Positions 42,566 to 49,914 of a DNA stretch of 49,914 nt are shown piece by piece. The stretch comes from Mycobacterium sp. E796. Its GTDB lineage: Bacteria; Actinomycetota; Actinomycetes; Mycobacteriales; Mycobacteriaceae. The stretch is from contig NZ_LZKK01000004.1 in assembly GCF_001672815.1 (NCBI RefSeq), positions 1-49,914 of the forward strand, read 5' to 3'. A program made the translations under genes and the position numbers. The notes beneath the pieces were generated by a model that did not search any database, was not told the DNA's origin, and saw only the letters and a program-made list of their open reading frames with translations. Positions within the stretch are counted from its first letter, which is position 1, and each line of letters starts with the position of its first letter.

Positions 42566-42647
42566 TTCAACGCCCTTATCGACACAACCTGATCTACGTT
42601 CCTCGGAGCCCGCTCTACAGCCGTATTGCGCTGCCGGACAGCAGCGG

Positions 42648-43655
42648 TCACGCTATCGCCACGTGTCGGCGCAGGAACGCGGATGGCGACTCTCCTGTCC
42701 AGCGCCTGAACGCTCGAGTAAAAGCGCTGGGCTCAGAAAAGCCAAGTCGGCCAGCCAGTGCGGACACGGTTTCCCCTCCTTGAGCCAAGCTGTCTCGGGC
42801 GGCCTTGTGCAGCACGTCATCTCGAATAGCGCTGACCGAGGTGTTCTCCTCCTGCAGCCGACGACGCAGAGTCTGGCGGCTGATCCCCATCGCGGTAGCT
42901 ATCTCGTCAGCAGAGCAGACATGGTGTCCCAAGCAACGCTCGATCATGGTGCGCACCCGAAGCGCGTGGGATGCATTGAATTCGAATTCCGACAGAAGCG
43001 TTGACGGGATATCTGTGAGGAACTGCTCGATCTCCTCTTGGCGGCGCACCACCGGTGCGGTGAGGACGTTTGTGGGAAAAGTCAACGCGTTGCACTGCAT
43101 ACCGAAATAGGTGGGAGCGCCGAAGATGAGATCGTGATCGGTCTCTCCGCGTGGTCGCTGATAAGTAACGTCGACACGCTCGAGGTCCACCTGCCTGCGG
43201 GTGGCCCAGTTGATGACGCGGTGGGCGACCATAAGAATTGAGTCCGCAACAAGCGATAGCGTGTCGTCGAATTCGTCGAGGCGCAGCGACAGCGTGGTTC
43301 GACCGCCCGCTGAGCACACAACCGGGGCGGGCAACCCGGCGAATAGCGGCGCGAATTGCTCGAGTCGGGTCAGGGCGCTTCCCAGCGTCGGTGCGCTCGA
43401 GATTGCGAATGCCAACACTCGCACCGTGTCCCGCGACACCGGATGCGGTCCGAGGCCCAGAAACATGTCATTGGTCATCGCCCACAATTGGCGGAGGACC
43501 GCAGCGGCCATTTCCGGTGTGATCGCTGGGCAAGCCCGGTGCACAGACGCTGGGGCGATGCCGGCAGTGGACAGGACAGCCCGGATATCCCAGCGCTTGA
43601 TGGCCGCCATTCGAGCGAATTCGCGAACACGGTAAGCCGGAAGTGTGTAAGCCAT
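42648..43655 (-). CDS. AraC-family regulator (arabinose-binding-type N-domain)
   Basis: This 335-residue regulator has an N-terminal ligand-binding domain of the Arabinose_bd/ArgR2-like type (LPAYRVREFARMAAIKRWDI ... PTYFGMQCNALTFPTN). The C-terminal AraC HTH pair is seen as ADEIATAMGISRQTLRRRLQ and VSALAGRLGFSEPSAFTRAF, ending RRWTGESPSAFLRRH. Such regulators often control lipid or redox genes in mycobacteria. It is close to the mce operon end. ATG 43655 is preferred; the 140-residue upstream extension has no conserved character. Confidence 0.92.
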   Translation of the reverse strand: MAYTLPAYRVREFARMAAIKRWDIRAVLSTAGIAPASVHRACPAITPEMAAAVLRQLWAMTNDMFLGLGPHPVSRDTVRVLAFAISSAPTLGSALTRLEQFAPLFAGLPAPVVCSAGGRTTLSLRLDEFDDTLSLVADSILMVAHRVINWATRRQVDLERVDVTYQRPRGETDHDLIFGAPTYFGMQCNALTFPTNVLTAPVVRRQEEIEQFLTDIPSTLLSEFEFNASHALRVRTMIERCLGHHVCSADEIATAMGISRQTLRRRLQEENTSVSAIRDDVLHKAARDSLAQGGETVSALAGRLGFSEPSAFTRAFRRWTGESPSAFLRRHVAIA

Positions 43656-44216
43656 GACGGATCGGCCGTGTCCGTCCCCCCCTGGAACCGGCGCCTCGCG
43701 GCAGGCGACGGGTTGCCCAACTGGCGACAACCGGTGCAGGGCTAGCCGATGGGATACACCGGTTGAGACCGAGGGGCGCGTCGGCGTTCTGAGGAGGCTG
43801 GTCATCGGCGTGTCATTTCGAGCGTACGTCCTGACCGAGGCGATCCCACCGTGCCCTGGCACCGCGACACCGAGCGGGGTTTCTGCCGCTGGGACTGCGA
43901 CGCACAAAACCGGCACTTTGTGTCGGCATCTGTGTTCTTCGGGAGCCAGTGCACACCGAGTCCCTCTGCTGTTCCTGCCATCGGCGCCCTCGTCGACCTC
44001 CGCTGTTCCTTCCGCGCTAACGTCGCCCCACCACATCGGGGGAATGTAGTGTGCATCACACATGTTGTCAACCATAAGATCAAGATTCTCTAGATACTTC
44101 GGTTGCAGCGTTGCAGCTCAGAGCGGCGGACGGGGTTTAACTAAAGAATCTATATCTGAGGGCTGGTGTCCGGCGGCGCGGTCACGATAGGTTCGGGGTC
44201 CAACCATTCATGAACG
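43656..44216. other. Intergenic region between AraC and LpqH-type genes, with short repeats
   Basis: These 561 bases hold divergent promoters. GTTGCAGC occurs twice in tandem at 44102-44117. An AGATTCT (44083-44089) and AGAATCT (44145-44151) pair forms an inverted repeat across them. AT-rich sequence (ttaactaaagaatctatatc) lies 60-70 bases before the lipoprotein start and may hold its promoter. AraC-type regulators often bind direct repeats of this kind. No gene is seen. Confidence 0.45.
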
Positions 44217-44666
44217 GTGAAGAGCATGCGCAACGGGGTGTTGGTCGCAGTCGCGGCGGCAGTCATGGCTATCGCCGGGTGCGGGTCGACGCCGGCTGCT
44301 GCACCGAAACCCCGCGGCTCATTGAACGCCGGCACGTCGCTGGTGTCGATTGATGCCGCAGCGGGTTCTGGCAGTAGTCACGTCGCCTGCAATTCGCCGG
44401 GTGGTTCGGCCACCACGATCTTTATCGGTGATCGGTCCGCTGGAGTCGAGATAGCCATCGATACCAGTAGAGGTCTGACGGCGAAATCGATTGCCATCAA
44501 CAACGTTGAGGGCTTCACCGGCAGTTATCACGAGAACGTTCAGGGCGACGCGCGGGCGGGCTTAGTAGGCCAAACGTACACATTCGACGGCGTTGCTCGG
44601 GGTTTTGACGTCGATAAGCCAAGCGTGGTGACAAACCGGACATTCTCCATACGCGTGGCATGCTGA
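44217..44666 (+). CDS. LpqH (19-kDa antigen)-type lipoprotein
   Basis: This 149-residue lipoprotein of the mycobacterial 19-kDa family has signal RNGVLVAVAAAVMAIAGCGS with lipobox IAGC (C22 from GTG 44217), then a Pro/Ala linker. The mature domain (GSSHVACNSPGGSATTIFIG ... AINNVEGFTGSYHE ... VARGFDVDKPSVVTNRTF) ends IRVAC. The two mature Cys match the family disulfide. LpqH-type proteins are surface lipoproteins recognised by TLR2. ATG 44226 is another possible start. It lies 34 bases before the MPT51-like gene. Confidence 0.88.
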   Translation: MKSMRNGVLVAVAAAVMAIAGCGSTPAAAPKPRGSLNAGTSLVSIDAAAGSGSSHVACNSPGGSATTIFIGDRSAGVEIAIDTSRGLTAKSIAINNVEGFTGSYHENVQGDARAGLVGQTYTFDGVARGFDVDKPSVVTNRTFSIRVAC

Positions 44667-44700
44667 TCGGCCGTGGCGTGAGCCAGGCGGACGCAACGAG

Positions 44701-45594
44701 GTGAGGTACGTGGTAATGCGAGCAGTGTTGATGCGGGCAGCCTTGGCGATGGTGCTGGCTGCCGGCTCGTTGACGGGCGTGACCGCGCACGCGGCGGGTG
44801 TTGAGACGTTGATGGTGCCGTCGGCTGCCATGGGCCACGAGATCCCCGTCGCTTTCCAGGGTGGTGGCCCGCATGCGGTCGTGCTACTCGATGCATTCAA
44901 TGCCGCACCTGACGTCAGCAACTGGGTCACCGCCGGTAATGCGATGAGCACCTTATCGGGTAAGGGCATCGCAGTCGTCGCGCCCGCAGGCGGCGCGTGG
45001 AGCATGTATACAAATTGGGAGCACGACGGCAGCAAGCAGTGGGAGACCTTCTTGTCCCAGGAGCTCCCCGACTGGTTGGCCGCGAACAAAGGCCTCGCCC
45101 CCGGGGGTCATGCCATCGTTGGCGTAGCGCAGGGCGGCACCGCCGCATTGGCGATGGCGGAGTTTCACCCAGATCGCTACCGCTTCGCGGGGTCGCTCTC
45201 GGGCTTCCTCACTCCCTCGGCCACGGACATGAACGGTGCCATTTCGGCTGGCTTGGCCCAATTCGGCGGGGTCGATACTGGCAACATGTGGGGCGCACCT
45301 CAGTTAGGCCGTTGGAAGTGGCACGATCCCGACGTACATGTTCAGCTGTTAGCCGACAACAACACTGAAGTGTGGGTCTACAGCCCGACGACCCTGACAT
45401 GTAGTGATCCGGCGGCGATGATCGGATTCTGCGATCAAGCCCAAGGCAGTAACCGCGCGTTCTATCAGGACTATCGCACCGTGCGCGGGACCAGTGGCCA
45501 CTTCGATATCAGCGGTGGTGGGCAGCACGATTGGAGCAGCTGGGGGCCGCAACTATCGGCGATGTCGGGCCACCTCGCCACCACCATCAGATAG
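44701..45594 (+). CDS. MPT51/antigen-85-like secreted protein
   Basis: This 297-residue exported protein is close to MPT51 (FbpD/MPB51). LMVPSAAMGHEIPVAFQGGG, then VVLLDAFNAAPDVSNWVTAG, then YTNWEHDGSKQWETFLSQEL and NMWGAPQLGRWKWHDPDVH are near-identical blocks as I recall them. Antigen 85 enzymes have Ser in the nucleophile elbow; here the position reads GVAQGG (A143), so mycolyltransferase activity is not expected, as for MPT51. MPT51 is reported to bind fibronectin. The start among several GTG/ATG codons is uncertain. Confidence 0.9.
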   Translation: MRYVVMRAVLMRAALAMVLAAGSLTGVTAHAAGVETLMVPSAAMGHEIPVAFQGGGPHAVVLLDAFNAAPDVSNWVTAGNAMSTLSGKGIAVVAPAGGAWSMYTNWEHDGSKQWETFLSQELPDWLAANKGLAPGGHAIVGVAQGGTAALAMAEFHPDRYRFAGSLSGFLTPSATDMNGAISAGLAQFGGVDTGNMWGAPQLGRWKWHDPDVHVQLLADNNTEVWVYSPTTLTCSDPAAMIGFCDQAQGSNRAFYQDYRTVRGTSGHFDISGGGQHDWSSWGPQLSAMSGHLATTIR

Positions 45595-45797
45595 CCAGGC
45601 CGGCGCCGCGAGGAGCTAGTTGCGGGTGGCGCTAACCGTCAAGCTCACGCCATCGTGCATTTGGCACACGCACGTGTTGAGCCTGGCGGCTTGTTGCTCG
45701 TGTTGCCACGCGTACCAGGGCTTGGCTCAGTTGATACCGAGGCGATGGCCGCGCCGACGGCGACTCACGGCAGCCGCGGCCAATGTTGTTGAGTCAA

Positions 45798-45908
45798 CTA
45801 GTCCGGTGGATAGGCCGGCGCTGGGTGGACGCCTCTGAGTGCCCAGGGCAGCCAGTTGAAGAAGTGCTCGATTTCGTCACTGGCGTCGTAATCAATGCTC
45901 GGGTCCAT
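45798..45908 (-). CDS. Possible 36-residue peptide gene
   Basis: ATG 45908 opens MDPSIDYDASDEIEHFFNWL ending AYPPD, with GAGG about 11 bases upstream. An imperfect AT-rich palindrome (CCTATA..TATAGAGG, 45941-45959) upstream could be its promoter or operator. The composition is protein-like, but no family is recognised; it could be the tail of a lost gene. Confidence 0.3.
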   Translation of the reverse strand: MDPSIDYDASDEIEHFFNWLPWALRGVHPAPAYPPD

Positions 45909-46419
45909 ATGCCGCGCCTCGTTAACTCGTTTGTTGCTGTCCTATACAGAATATAGAGGTTTGGGCGCCAAATGAAAAGCCTTGTCAGAGAGCGATTCTC
46001 CGGTCGCGCTCATATCGAATACCGAACCTGGCAGCGACGCCTAGACCGTGTCGTCGATCTCGAGAAACCCGCCGGGCCCAATCATTGGCCGTAACCAGCA
46101 CGCGGCCTGGATCTGCTCGAGTGAGCTCTGAGACGTCCCGGCCGGACTCCCTCGGCGCGTACAACCGGTTTGCTCGTGCGAAAACGTCGAACGCCGCGCT
46201 GGCTTCAGTCAAGCTGACCAGCCGGACTGAGGGATGATGTACCGCCGTCGTGCCGTCGGGAACCCCGGGCGGCTATAGATGTCGTCATGTCGTCACCCAG
46301 CACTCGTAGACGATCGGCACGGCGCCACGCACTCGCCTCGCAGATTCGACTCCGCATGCCAACTGGCCCAGAGTATTTCATAACTTGCCTAGTTGTCCTA
46401 AAGTGGTTTCTGCCGAACT
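45909..46419. other. Intergenic stretch with possible gene remnant
   Basis: A minus-strand frame at 45985-46212 reads LTEASAAFDVFARANRLYA and looks partly protein-like, but has only a TTG start and a stop shortly upstream. I treat it as a remnant at most. No RNA genes or insertion-sequence ends are seen. Confidence 0.3.
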
Positions 46420-46430
46420 TATACTAGGAG
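46420..46430 (+). promoter_or_regulatory. Candidate -10 box (TATACT) and AGGAG before the DUF732 gene
   Basis: TATACT at 46420-46425 is a near-consensus -10. AGGAG (46426-46430) follows directly and precedes a GTG at 46441 that could open a longer form of the DUF732 protein. No well-spaced -35 is present. Confidence 0.35.
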
Positions 46431-46566
46431 AAATCATACGGTGTTAAATCTTCGCTTTTGTCTCGCGGGCGAGTTGAGGCCCGGTATAGGAGGATCCCGT
46501 GGCGGACGTAGAGCGGCCAGTGGCAAGAGGATTCGCCGTGGTGAGTGGATAGGGTTTCGAGGTGGG

Positions 46567-46932
46567 ATGGGGCGCGGCTTGCTGATCGCGTTGCTAATCA
46601 GCGGAGCGGGCGTTGCGGGAGCGGCCCAACGAGCCATGCCTCGCGCGCACGCCGCCCCAGCGCCCGAGGTGGAATACATGTATGACGTTTCCGTCAGGAG
46701 ACACTACAATTTCCCGAACAACGACGCGATCGGCTACGGGCATGCGATCTGCGACAAAGTGGCTCAGGGCGAAAGCTATGCCCAAGTAATGAGTGAAGTG
46801 AAAAGTGACATCACTCCGAGTGACGAATTCGCCGCGAATTATCTCGTATCCAACGCCGTTAATCTGATGTGCCCCGAGCAAATCTGGCAGCTGCGGAACT
46901 CCGCGGCGCACTACCAGCCCCCGCCGGAGTAG
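46567..46932 (+). CDS. Secreted DUF732 protein
   Basis: This 121-residue protein has a signal peptide (GRGLLIALLISGAGVAGAAQ, cleaved near AHA) and a DUF732 domain (YMYDVSVRRHYNFPNNDAIG ... GHAICDKVAQGESYAQVMSE ... NAVNLMCPEQ). The two Cys match its relatives. The opening motif differs from the D-x-x-FL-x-x-L form of other copies. ATG 46567 with GAGGTGGG just upstream is chosen. A GTG at 46441 in frame would add a 42-residue Arg/Gly-rich leader before the signal peptide, which is unlikely. Confidence 0.78.
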   Translation: MGRGLLIALLISGAGVAGAAQRAMPRAHAAPAPEVEYMYDVSVRRHYNFPNNDAIGYGHAICDKVAQGESYAQVMSEVKSDITPSDEFAANYLVSNAVNLMCPEQIWQLRNSAAHYQPPPE

Positions 46933-47198
46933 TCCATTCTGGAACTTCGGCGTTCCTGACGACGCCGTTTGGCACAATGGTTGGCGTGGGCGCGGGCAGG
47001 GACCAAGGTATTCCATGACCGCCCAACCGGCGTTAGCGTTCCAAGTCGGGCCGCGCGTGCACGTCCGGGACACGGCCGATCGAGACCGGTGAGATCGCAA
47101 CCCCCGTGCGTGTGCCCACGGTCGCATGAGTCCTCGCGACAACACCTTCTTCGGTGATCAATGACGCGTGGAACCCGCCGGAAATGCCGGCCCGTCGG

Positions 47199-47981
47199 TC
47201 ACGGATTTTTGAGCAGGGTCGGTAGCCGCTTCTGCGACACCGCGCGCGACATCAGTGCGGCAAGCCTAGCTCCTTTGCCGACCAGCGCCTGAGTCTTGCC
47301 GGCGACGAGCGCATCGTATCCACCGCGGGCGACTTCGGCGGGTGAGCCCGCTTTGTGATTCTTGAACATGTTTTGCAGCATTGACTTTCCAGTGAATTCG
47401 TCGATTCCACCGGCCTGAGCGAACTTGGTCTGCGTGGCGCCCGGCGTCAAGCACGTCACCGTTACCCCGAACGGTTTGAGCTCTGCTGCCAGCGCATACG
47501 TGAAAGTGTTGACGTAGGACTTGCTGGCGCAATAGGCCGCCATGCGGGTGGAGGGGACCATGCCGGCAGTGGACCCAACGTTGAGGATGGCGCCGCCGCG
47601 TCGTTGCTTCATCTCATGGCCGAAGAGCATCGATGTCATGGTCAACGTGACGACATTCAGCTCCAGCATGTTGGCCACGCGTTCGGTGGGCAGGTCCACC
47701 GCGTCTCCGAAGCACCCAAAACCCGCATTGTTGATCAGCCAGTTGGGGAACCAGTCGTGGTCGTTACACCACCGCAAGAGTGCTTCGGCCGCATCGGGTT
47801 TCGACAGATCCATTTGCAACGTCTCCAGGCGGCTCGCCGCGAAACTGTAATCTTCGGCCAATTGGTCCAGCTCTGACTGCACGAGGCTGACCGCGAGCAC
47901 GCAGGAGCCGTCCTCAATGCAAAGCTTGGTGAATTCCCTGCCGATCCCAGAACCGGCCCCCGTCACGATGACCTTCTTCAT
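47199..47981 (-). CDS. Short-chain dehydrogenase/reductase
   Basis: This 260-residue classical SDR has the NAD(P)-binding TGAGSGIG (residues 7-14), NNAG (84-87), catalytic S137, and Y150-x3-K154 (YCASK). The VTCLTPGATQT loop closes over the cofactor. The C-terminal part (LVGKGARLAALMSRAVSQKR) is typical of the DltE-like group. Cytoplasmic oxidoreductase; the substrate is unknown, perhaps a lipid or sterol given the nearby mce genes (inference). An AGGAAGGA site precedes ATG 47981. An extended frame to 48053 lacks conserved character. Confidence 0.9.
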   Translation of the reverse strand: MKKVIVTGAGSGIGREFTKLCIEDGSCVLAVSLVQSELDQLAEDYSFAASRLETLQMDLSKPDAAEALLRWCNDHDWFPNWLINNAGFGCFGDAVDLPTERVANMLELNVVTLTMTSMLFGHEMKQRRGGAILNVGSTAGMVPSTRMAAYCASKSYVNTFTYALAAELKPFGVTVTCLTPGATQTKFAQAGGIDEFTGKSMLQNMFKNHKAGSPAEVARGGYDALVAGKTQALVGKGARLAALMSRAVSQKRLPTLLKNP

Positions 47982-48626
47982 CTCATCGGTCCTTCCTCTG
48001 ATGGGTCGATGCGGGACGCGGATGCGTATGCGGTGCGCGACGATCCGAACCACGCTGCGCCCCGCCCGCGACGCCGGTGCCCTGCACGCTCAGTTGTGCG
48101 TGTGATCCGCCCGGAGTCTAATACGGACGTTGATCGTCCGCAATGCTGCCTCGCTTTCGCCGCTGCGCCGTAAACTCGGTCGGACGAAGGACATCGATGA
48201 AAGCGGGGTACGGTCGGTCGATCCGGCGACTCCACGCGAGCGGGGTGGTCGAACGCTGAGGCGAACGGCGGGTGCAGCTCGGGGTTACGATTGGTAAACC
48301 GGCTACGGCAGGTGCGACGAATTTGTATGCGGGAGAGGGCTGGTCGAGCCTTCACGTTGACGACGTTGCCGGGGCGGCTGGATAGGGCGAAAACGCCATT
48401 TACCGACGTTATGCCGATGCGCAGTGGCTGCTCGTCGACGCGCTATCGGGTGAAAGCGTCGCTTCCTGGGGCCGCGCCGGCGTAATTCACTGATACGAGC
48501 GCCGCAACGAGTCCGGAGATGGTTCCGGCGACGCGTGATCGTTGAAGCGACTAAAGCTGGCGGAGCTACATTTGCTATATTGTGTGTATTCATTGACCGA
48601 TGACATCGTTCTGGGAGGGACCGGGC
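47982..48626. other. Divergent intergenic region between SDR and GntR genes
   Basis: These 645 bases must hold promoters for both genes. An AT-rich segment at 48570-48593 (TTGCTATATTGTGTG) gives a plausible -10 for the GntR gene. No palindrome of GntR type (GT-N(y)-AC) stands out with certainty. No gene is supported. Confidence 0.4.
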
Positions 48627-49409
48627 GTGGCTGGATGGCAACGTGACGGCCTAGTCCGCGCTCATGAGCGAGTCCGGCCCATGAAAATGTCGGATCAGGT
48701 AGCCGGTCAAATCCGGCGGATGATCGCACGCGGCGAACTCGTCGACGGTGACTGGCTGCCCACCGAGGCGGAACTGATTGAGCGCTTCGGTGTGTCGCGT
48801 CCCACGCTACGGGAAGCGTTTCGGCTGCTCGAAGGTGATTCACTGGTCACCATTCGCCGCGGTCCGCCTGGCGGCGCCCGGGTCACCCTCCCCGGGCCCG
48901 ATGCGGTGGCAGACCTGTTCGGCATGATCCTGATGCTGTCGGGCACCACGATCGGCGACGTCTGGGATGCGCGTCTGACCATCGAACCGGCGGCGGTGCG
49001 GCGGCTAGCGGAGTCGGCAACCAAGGACGTACTCAAACAACTCGACGTTGCGCTGGACGACGTCCGATCCGCGGTGGACGATCCCCGCGAGTTCAGCAGG
49101 GCCGGTGTGCGGTTCCACGTCAAGCTGGTAGAGCTGTCCGGGAACCATACCTTGACCGCGGTGATCGGCATGCTTTCGGAAATTATCGAGCGGGAACTGG
49201 CGAAGTCGCTAATCGAGATCGGGCCGGACAGCGACGAGGTGCGCCGCGCCGATCGGCGGGCCCTGCGCGGTTACGAGAAAATCGCCGAACTCATCCGGGC
49301 CCGAGACGGTGAGGGCGCCGAGCAGGCGTGGCGCGAACACATGAAGAGCGCGCGCCGTTATATTGCCAGGACGCAAAAGCAAGATCGCGTCATCGACCTG
49401 CTCTACTGA
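48627..49409 (+). CDS. GntR-family regulator, FadR/FCD subgroup
   Basis: About 260 residues. The winged-helix domain (MKMSDQVAGQIRRMIARGEL ... LPTEAELIERFGVSRPTLRE ... LEGDSLVTIRRGPPGGARVT) is followed by an all-helical FCD ligand domain with metal-site-like His residues (FHVKLVELSGNHTL, WREHMK). FCD regulators sense small organic acids or acyl compounds. Mce1R, which controls mce1 in M. tuberculosis, is of this type, so a link to the mce genes is conceivable but not shown. GTG 48627 is chosen because GGGAGGGA (48613-48620) precedes it; ATG 48600 is an alternative. Confidence 0.9.
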   Translation: MAGWQRDGLVRAHERVRPMKMSDQVAGQIRRMIARGELVDGDWLPTEAELIERFGVSRPTLREAFRLLEGDSLVTIRRGPPGGARVTLPGPDAVADLFGMILMLSGTTIGDVWDARLTIEPAAVRRLAESATKDVLKQLDVALDDVRSAVDDPREFSRAGVRFHVKLVELSGNHTLTAVIGMLSEIIERELAKSLIEIGPDSDEVRRADRRALRGYEKIAELIRARDGEGAEQAWREHMKSARRYIARTQKQDRVIDLLY

Positions 49410-49713
49410 CGGGTAGGGGCGCCCCGCAGGCGGCTCACATGAGGACGTCTCGCGCCTTGGTTTGCTCCTGCTCACTAACCGGCGCTCGGGCGGAGTTCTC
49501 CATGTGCCGGCGCCAATGTGCCATACCAGTGCATCTTCGAGGACTGCCACGACGTCGACGAGTCGTCGGTACGACTTCATCATCTGGTCCAATGGTGTGA
49601 GCTTTTCGCCTGTCGCGCGATACTCCCGGTCACATACTTTCGACGATGGTGAGGCAAACCCACCTGCTTCTAATCGTTGGATCATTTACCTGTATGTGTT
49701 GTCGAGGGTGTTG
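49410..49713. other. Gap between GntR and terminal TetR genes
   Basis: A minus-strand ORF (start 49685, MIQRLEAGGFASPSSKVCD, then TPLDQMMKSYRRLVDVVAVL) looks partly protein-like but runs 200 bases into the GntR gene antisense. It may be the remnant of a winged-helix protein. I do not call it as a gene. Confidence 0.3.
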
Positions 49714-49914
49714 ATGATCAACTATCGTCGGCACGTGACAAGGCACCGGCTACTGCCGTGGCAGCGTCGCGAACAGCTGCTTGACACCGGCGCCGCGATG
49801 TTCGCACGAGCACCCTATGAAGACGTCTCGATGGAGGACATCGCGGCGCGCGCAGGTGTGTCGAGAGCGACGCTATATCACTATTTTCCGAACAAGCGTG
49901 ACTTGTATGCTCGA
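49714..49914 (+). CDS. TetR-family regulator, N-terminal part (cut by window end)
   Basis: The first 67 residues are present: MINYRRHVTRHRLLPWQRRE, then a TetR DNA-binding domain with MEDIAARAGVSRATLYHYFP and NKRDLY. GAGGGTG lies 5 bases before the ATG. The ligand-binding part lies beyond the window, so the target cannot be inferred. Confidence 0.88.
   Translation, partial: MINYRRHVTRHRLLPWQRREQLLDTGAAMFARAPYEDVSMEDIAARAGVSRATLYHYFPNKRDLYAR

Noticed and set aside
45985..46212. 75-codon minus-strand ORF
   Set aside because: Only a TTG start, a stop shortly upstream, and no recognised domain. Kept as a possible remnant only.
49209..49685. 158-codon minus-strand ORF
   Set aside because: Its last 200 bases are antisense to the GntR gene, and only its first 60 residues look protein-like.

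Overview
The window is mycobacterial DNA. It has very high GC, many GTG starts, exported DUF732 proteins, a PE-family remnant, an LpqH-type lipoprotein, an MPT51/antigen-85 relative and a complete mce operon. Positions 245-7179 follow the gene order known from M. tuberculosis Rv2674 back to Rv2667 (msrB, aftC, secreted protease-like protein, ribD-like reductase, ZapE/AFG1 ATPase, GNAT, exported protein, clpC2). The rest does not match that genome, which suggests a slow-growing non-tuberculous species such as one of the M. avium complex or its relatives. The species is inferred, not proven.

Layout. (1) 1-7,250: the conserved msrB-to-clpC2 block. Bases 1-77 are an exact inverted copy of 323-399 and may be an assembly artefact. 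(2) 7,250-21,900: assorted housekeeping and envelope genes: an AGCS amino-acid symporter, an acyl-AMP ligase, a transglutaminase-like protein, a CtaG-like membrane protein, an O-methyltransferase, a lipoprotein plus alpha/beta hydrolase pair, a CDF metal exporter, a glycosyltransferase, and a run of small exported proteins including four of the five DUF732 proteins in the window. (3) 20,950-24,250: a decayed patch (frameshifted lipoprotein, PE pseudogene), then three overlapping genes for extremely charged heptad-repeat proteins that I cannot assign to a named family. (4) 24,576-25,095: four tRNA genes (Val-GAC, Cys-GCA, Gly-GCC, Val-CAC), followed by a tyrosine-integrase remnant with an internal stop. 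This marks an old integration site. (5) 25,980-30,400: accessory genes with long gaps: a TetR regulator, a palindromic operator inside the promoter of an AveC-like membrane protein, a divergent mIHF paralogue, a CAP-domain protein and a small secreted protein. (6) 30,439-42,137: a DUF305 lipoprotein, yrbEA-yrbEB-mceABCDEF and two Mce-associated membrane proteins, nearly all overlapping or tightly spaced, so one lipid-import transcription unit. (7) 42,149-49,914: a secreted protein, an AraC regulator, an LpqH-type lipoprotein next to an MPT51 paralogue, a DUF732 protein, a short-chain dehydrogenase, a FadR-type GntR regulator and the start of a TetR gene cut by the window end.

How the parts fit. 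Region 1 serves cell-wall arabinan synthesis, redox repair and Clp biology. Two matching GTCAAC-N5-GTTGAC palindromes just upstream of clpC2 suggest autoregulation. Regions 5-7 look like an accessory island next to a tRNA and built around an extra Mce lipid transporter, with its own regulators and secreted partners. The least explained element is the heptad-repeat trio at 23,031-24,244.
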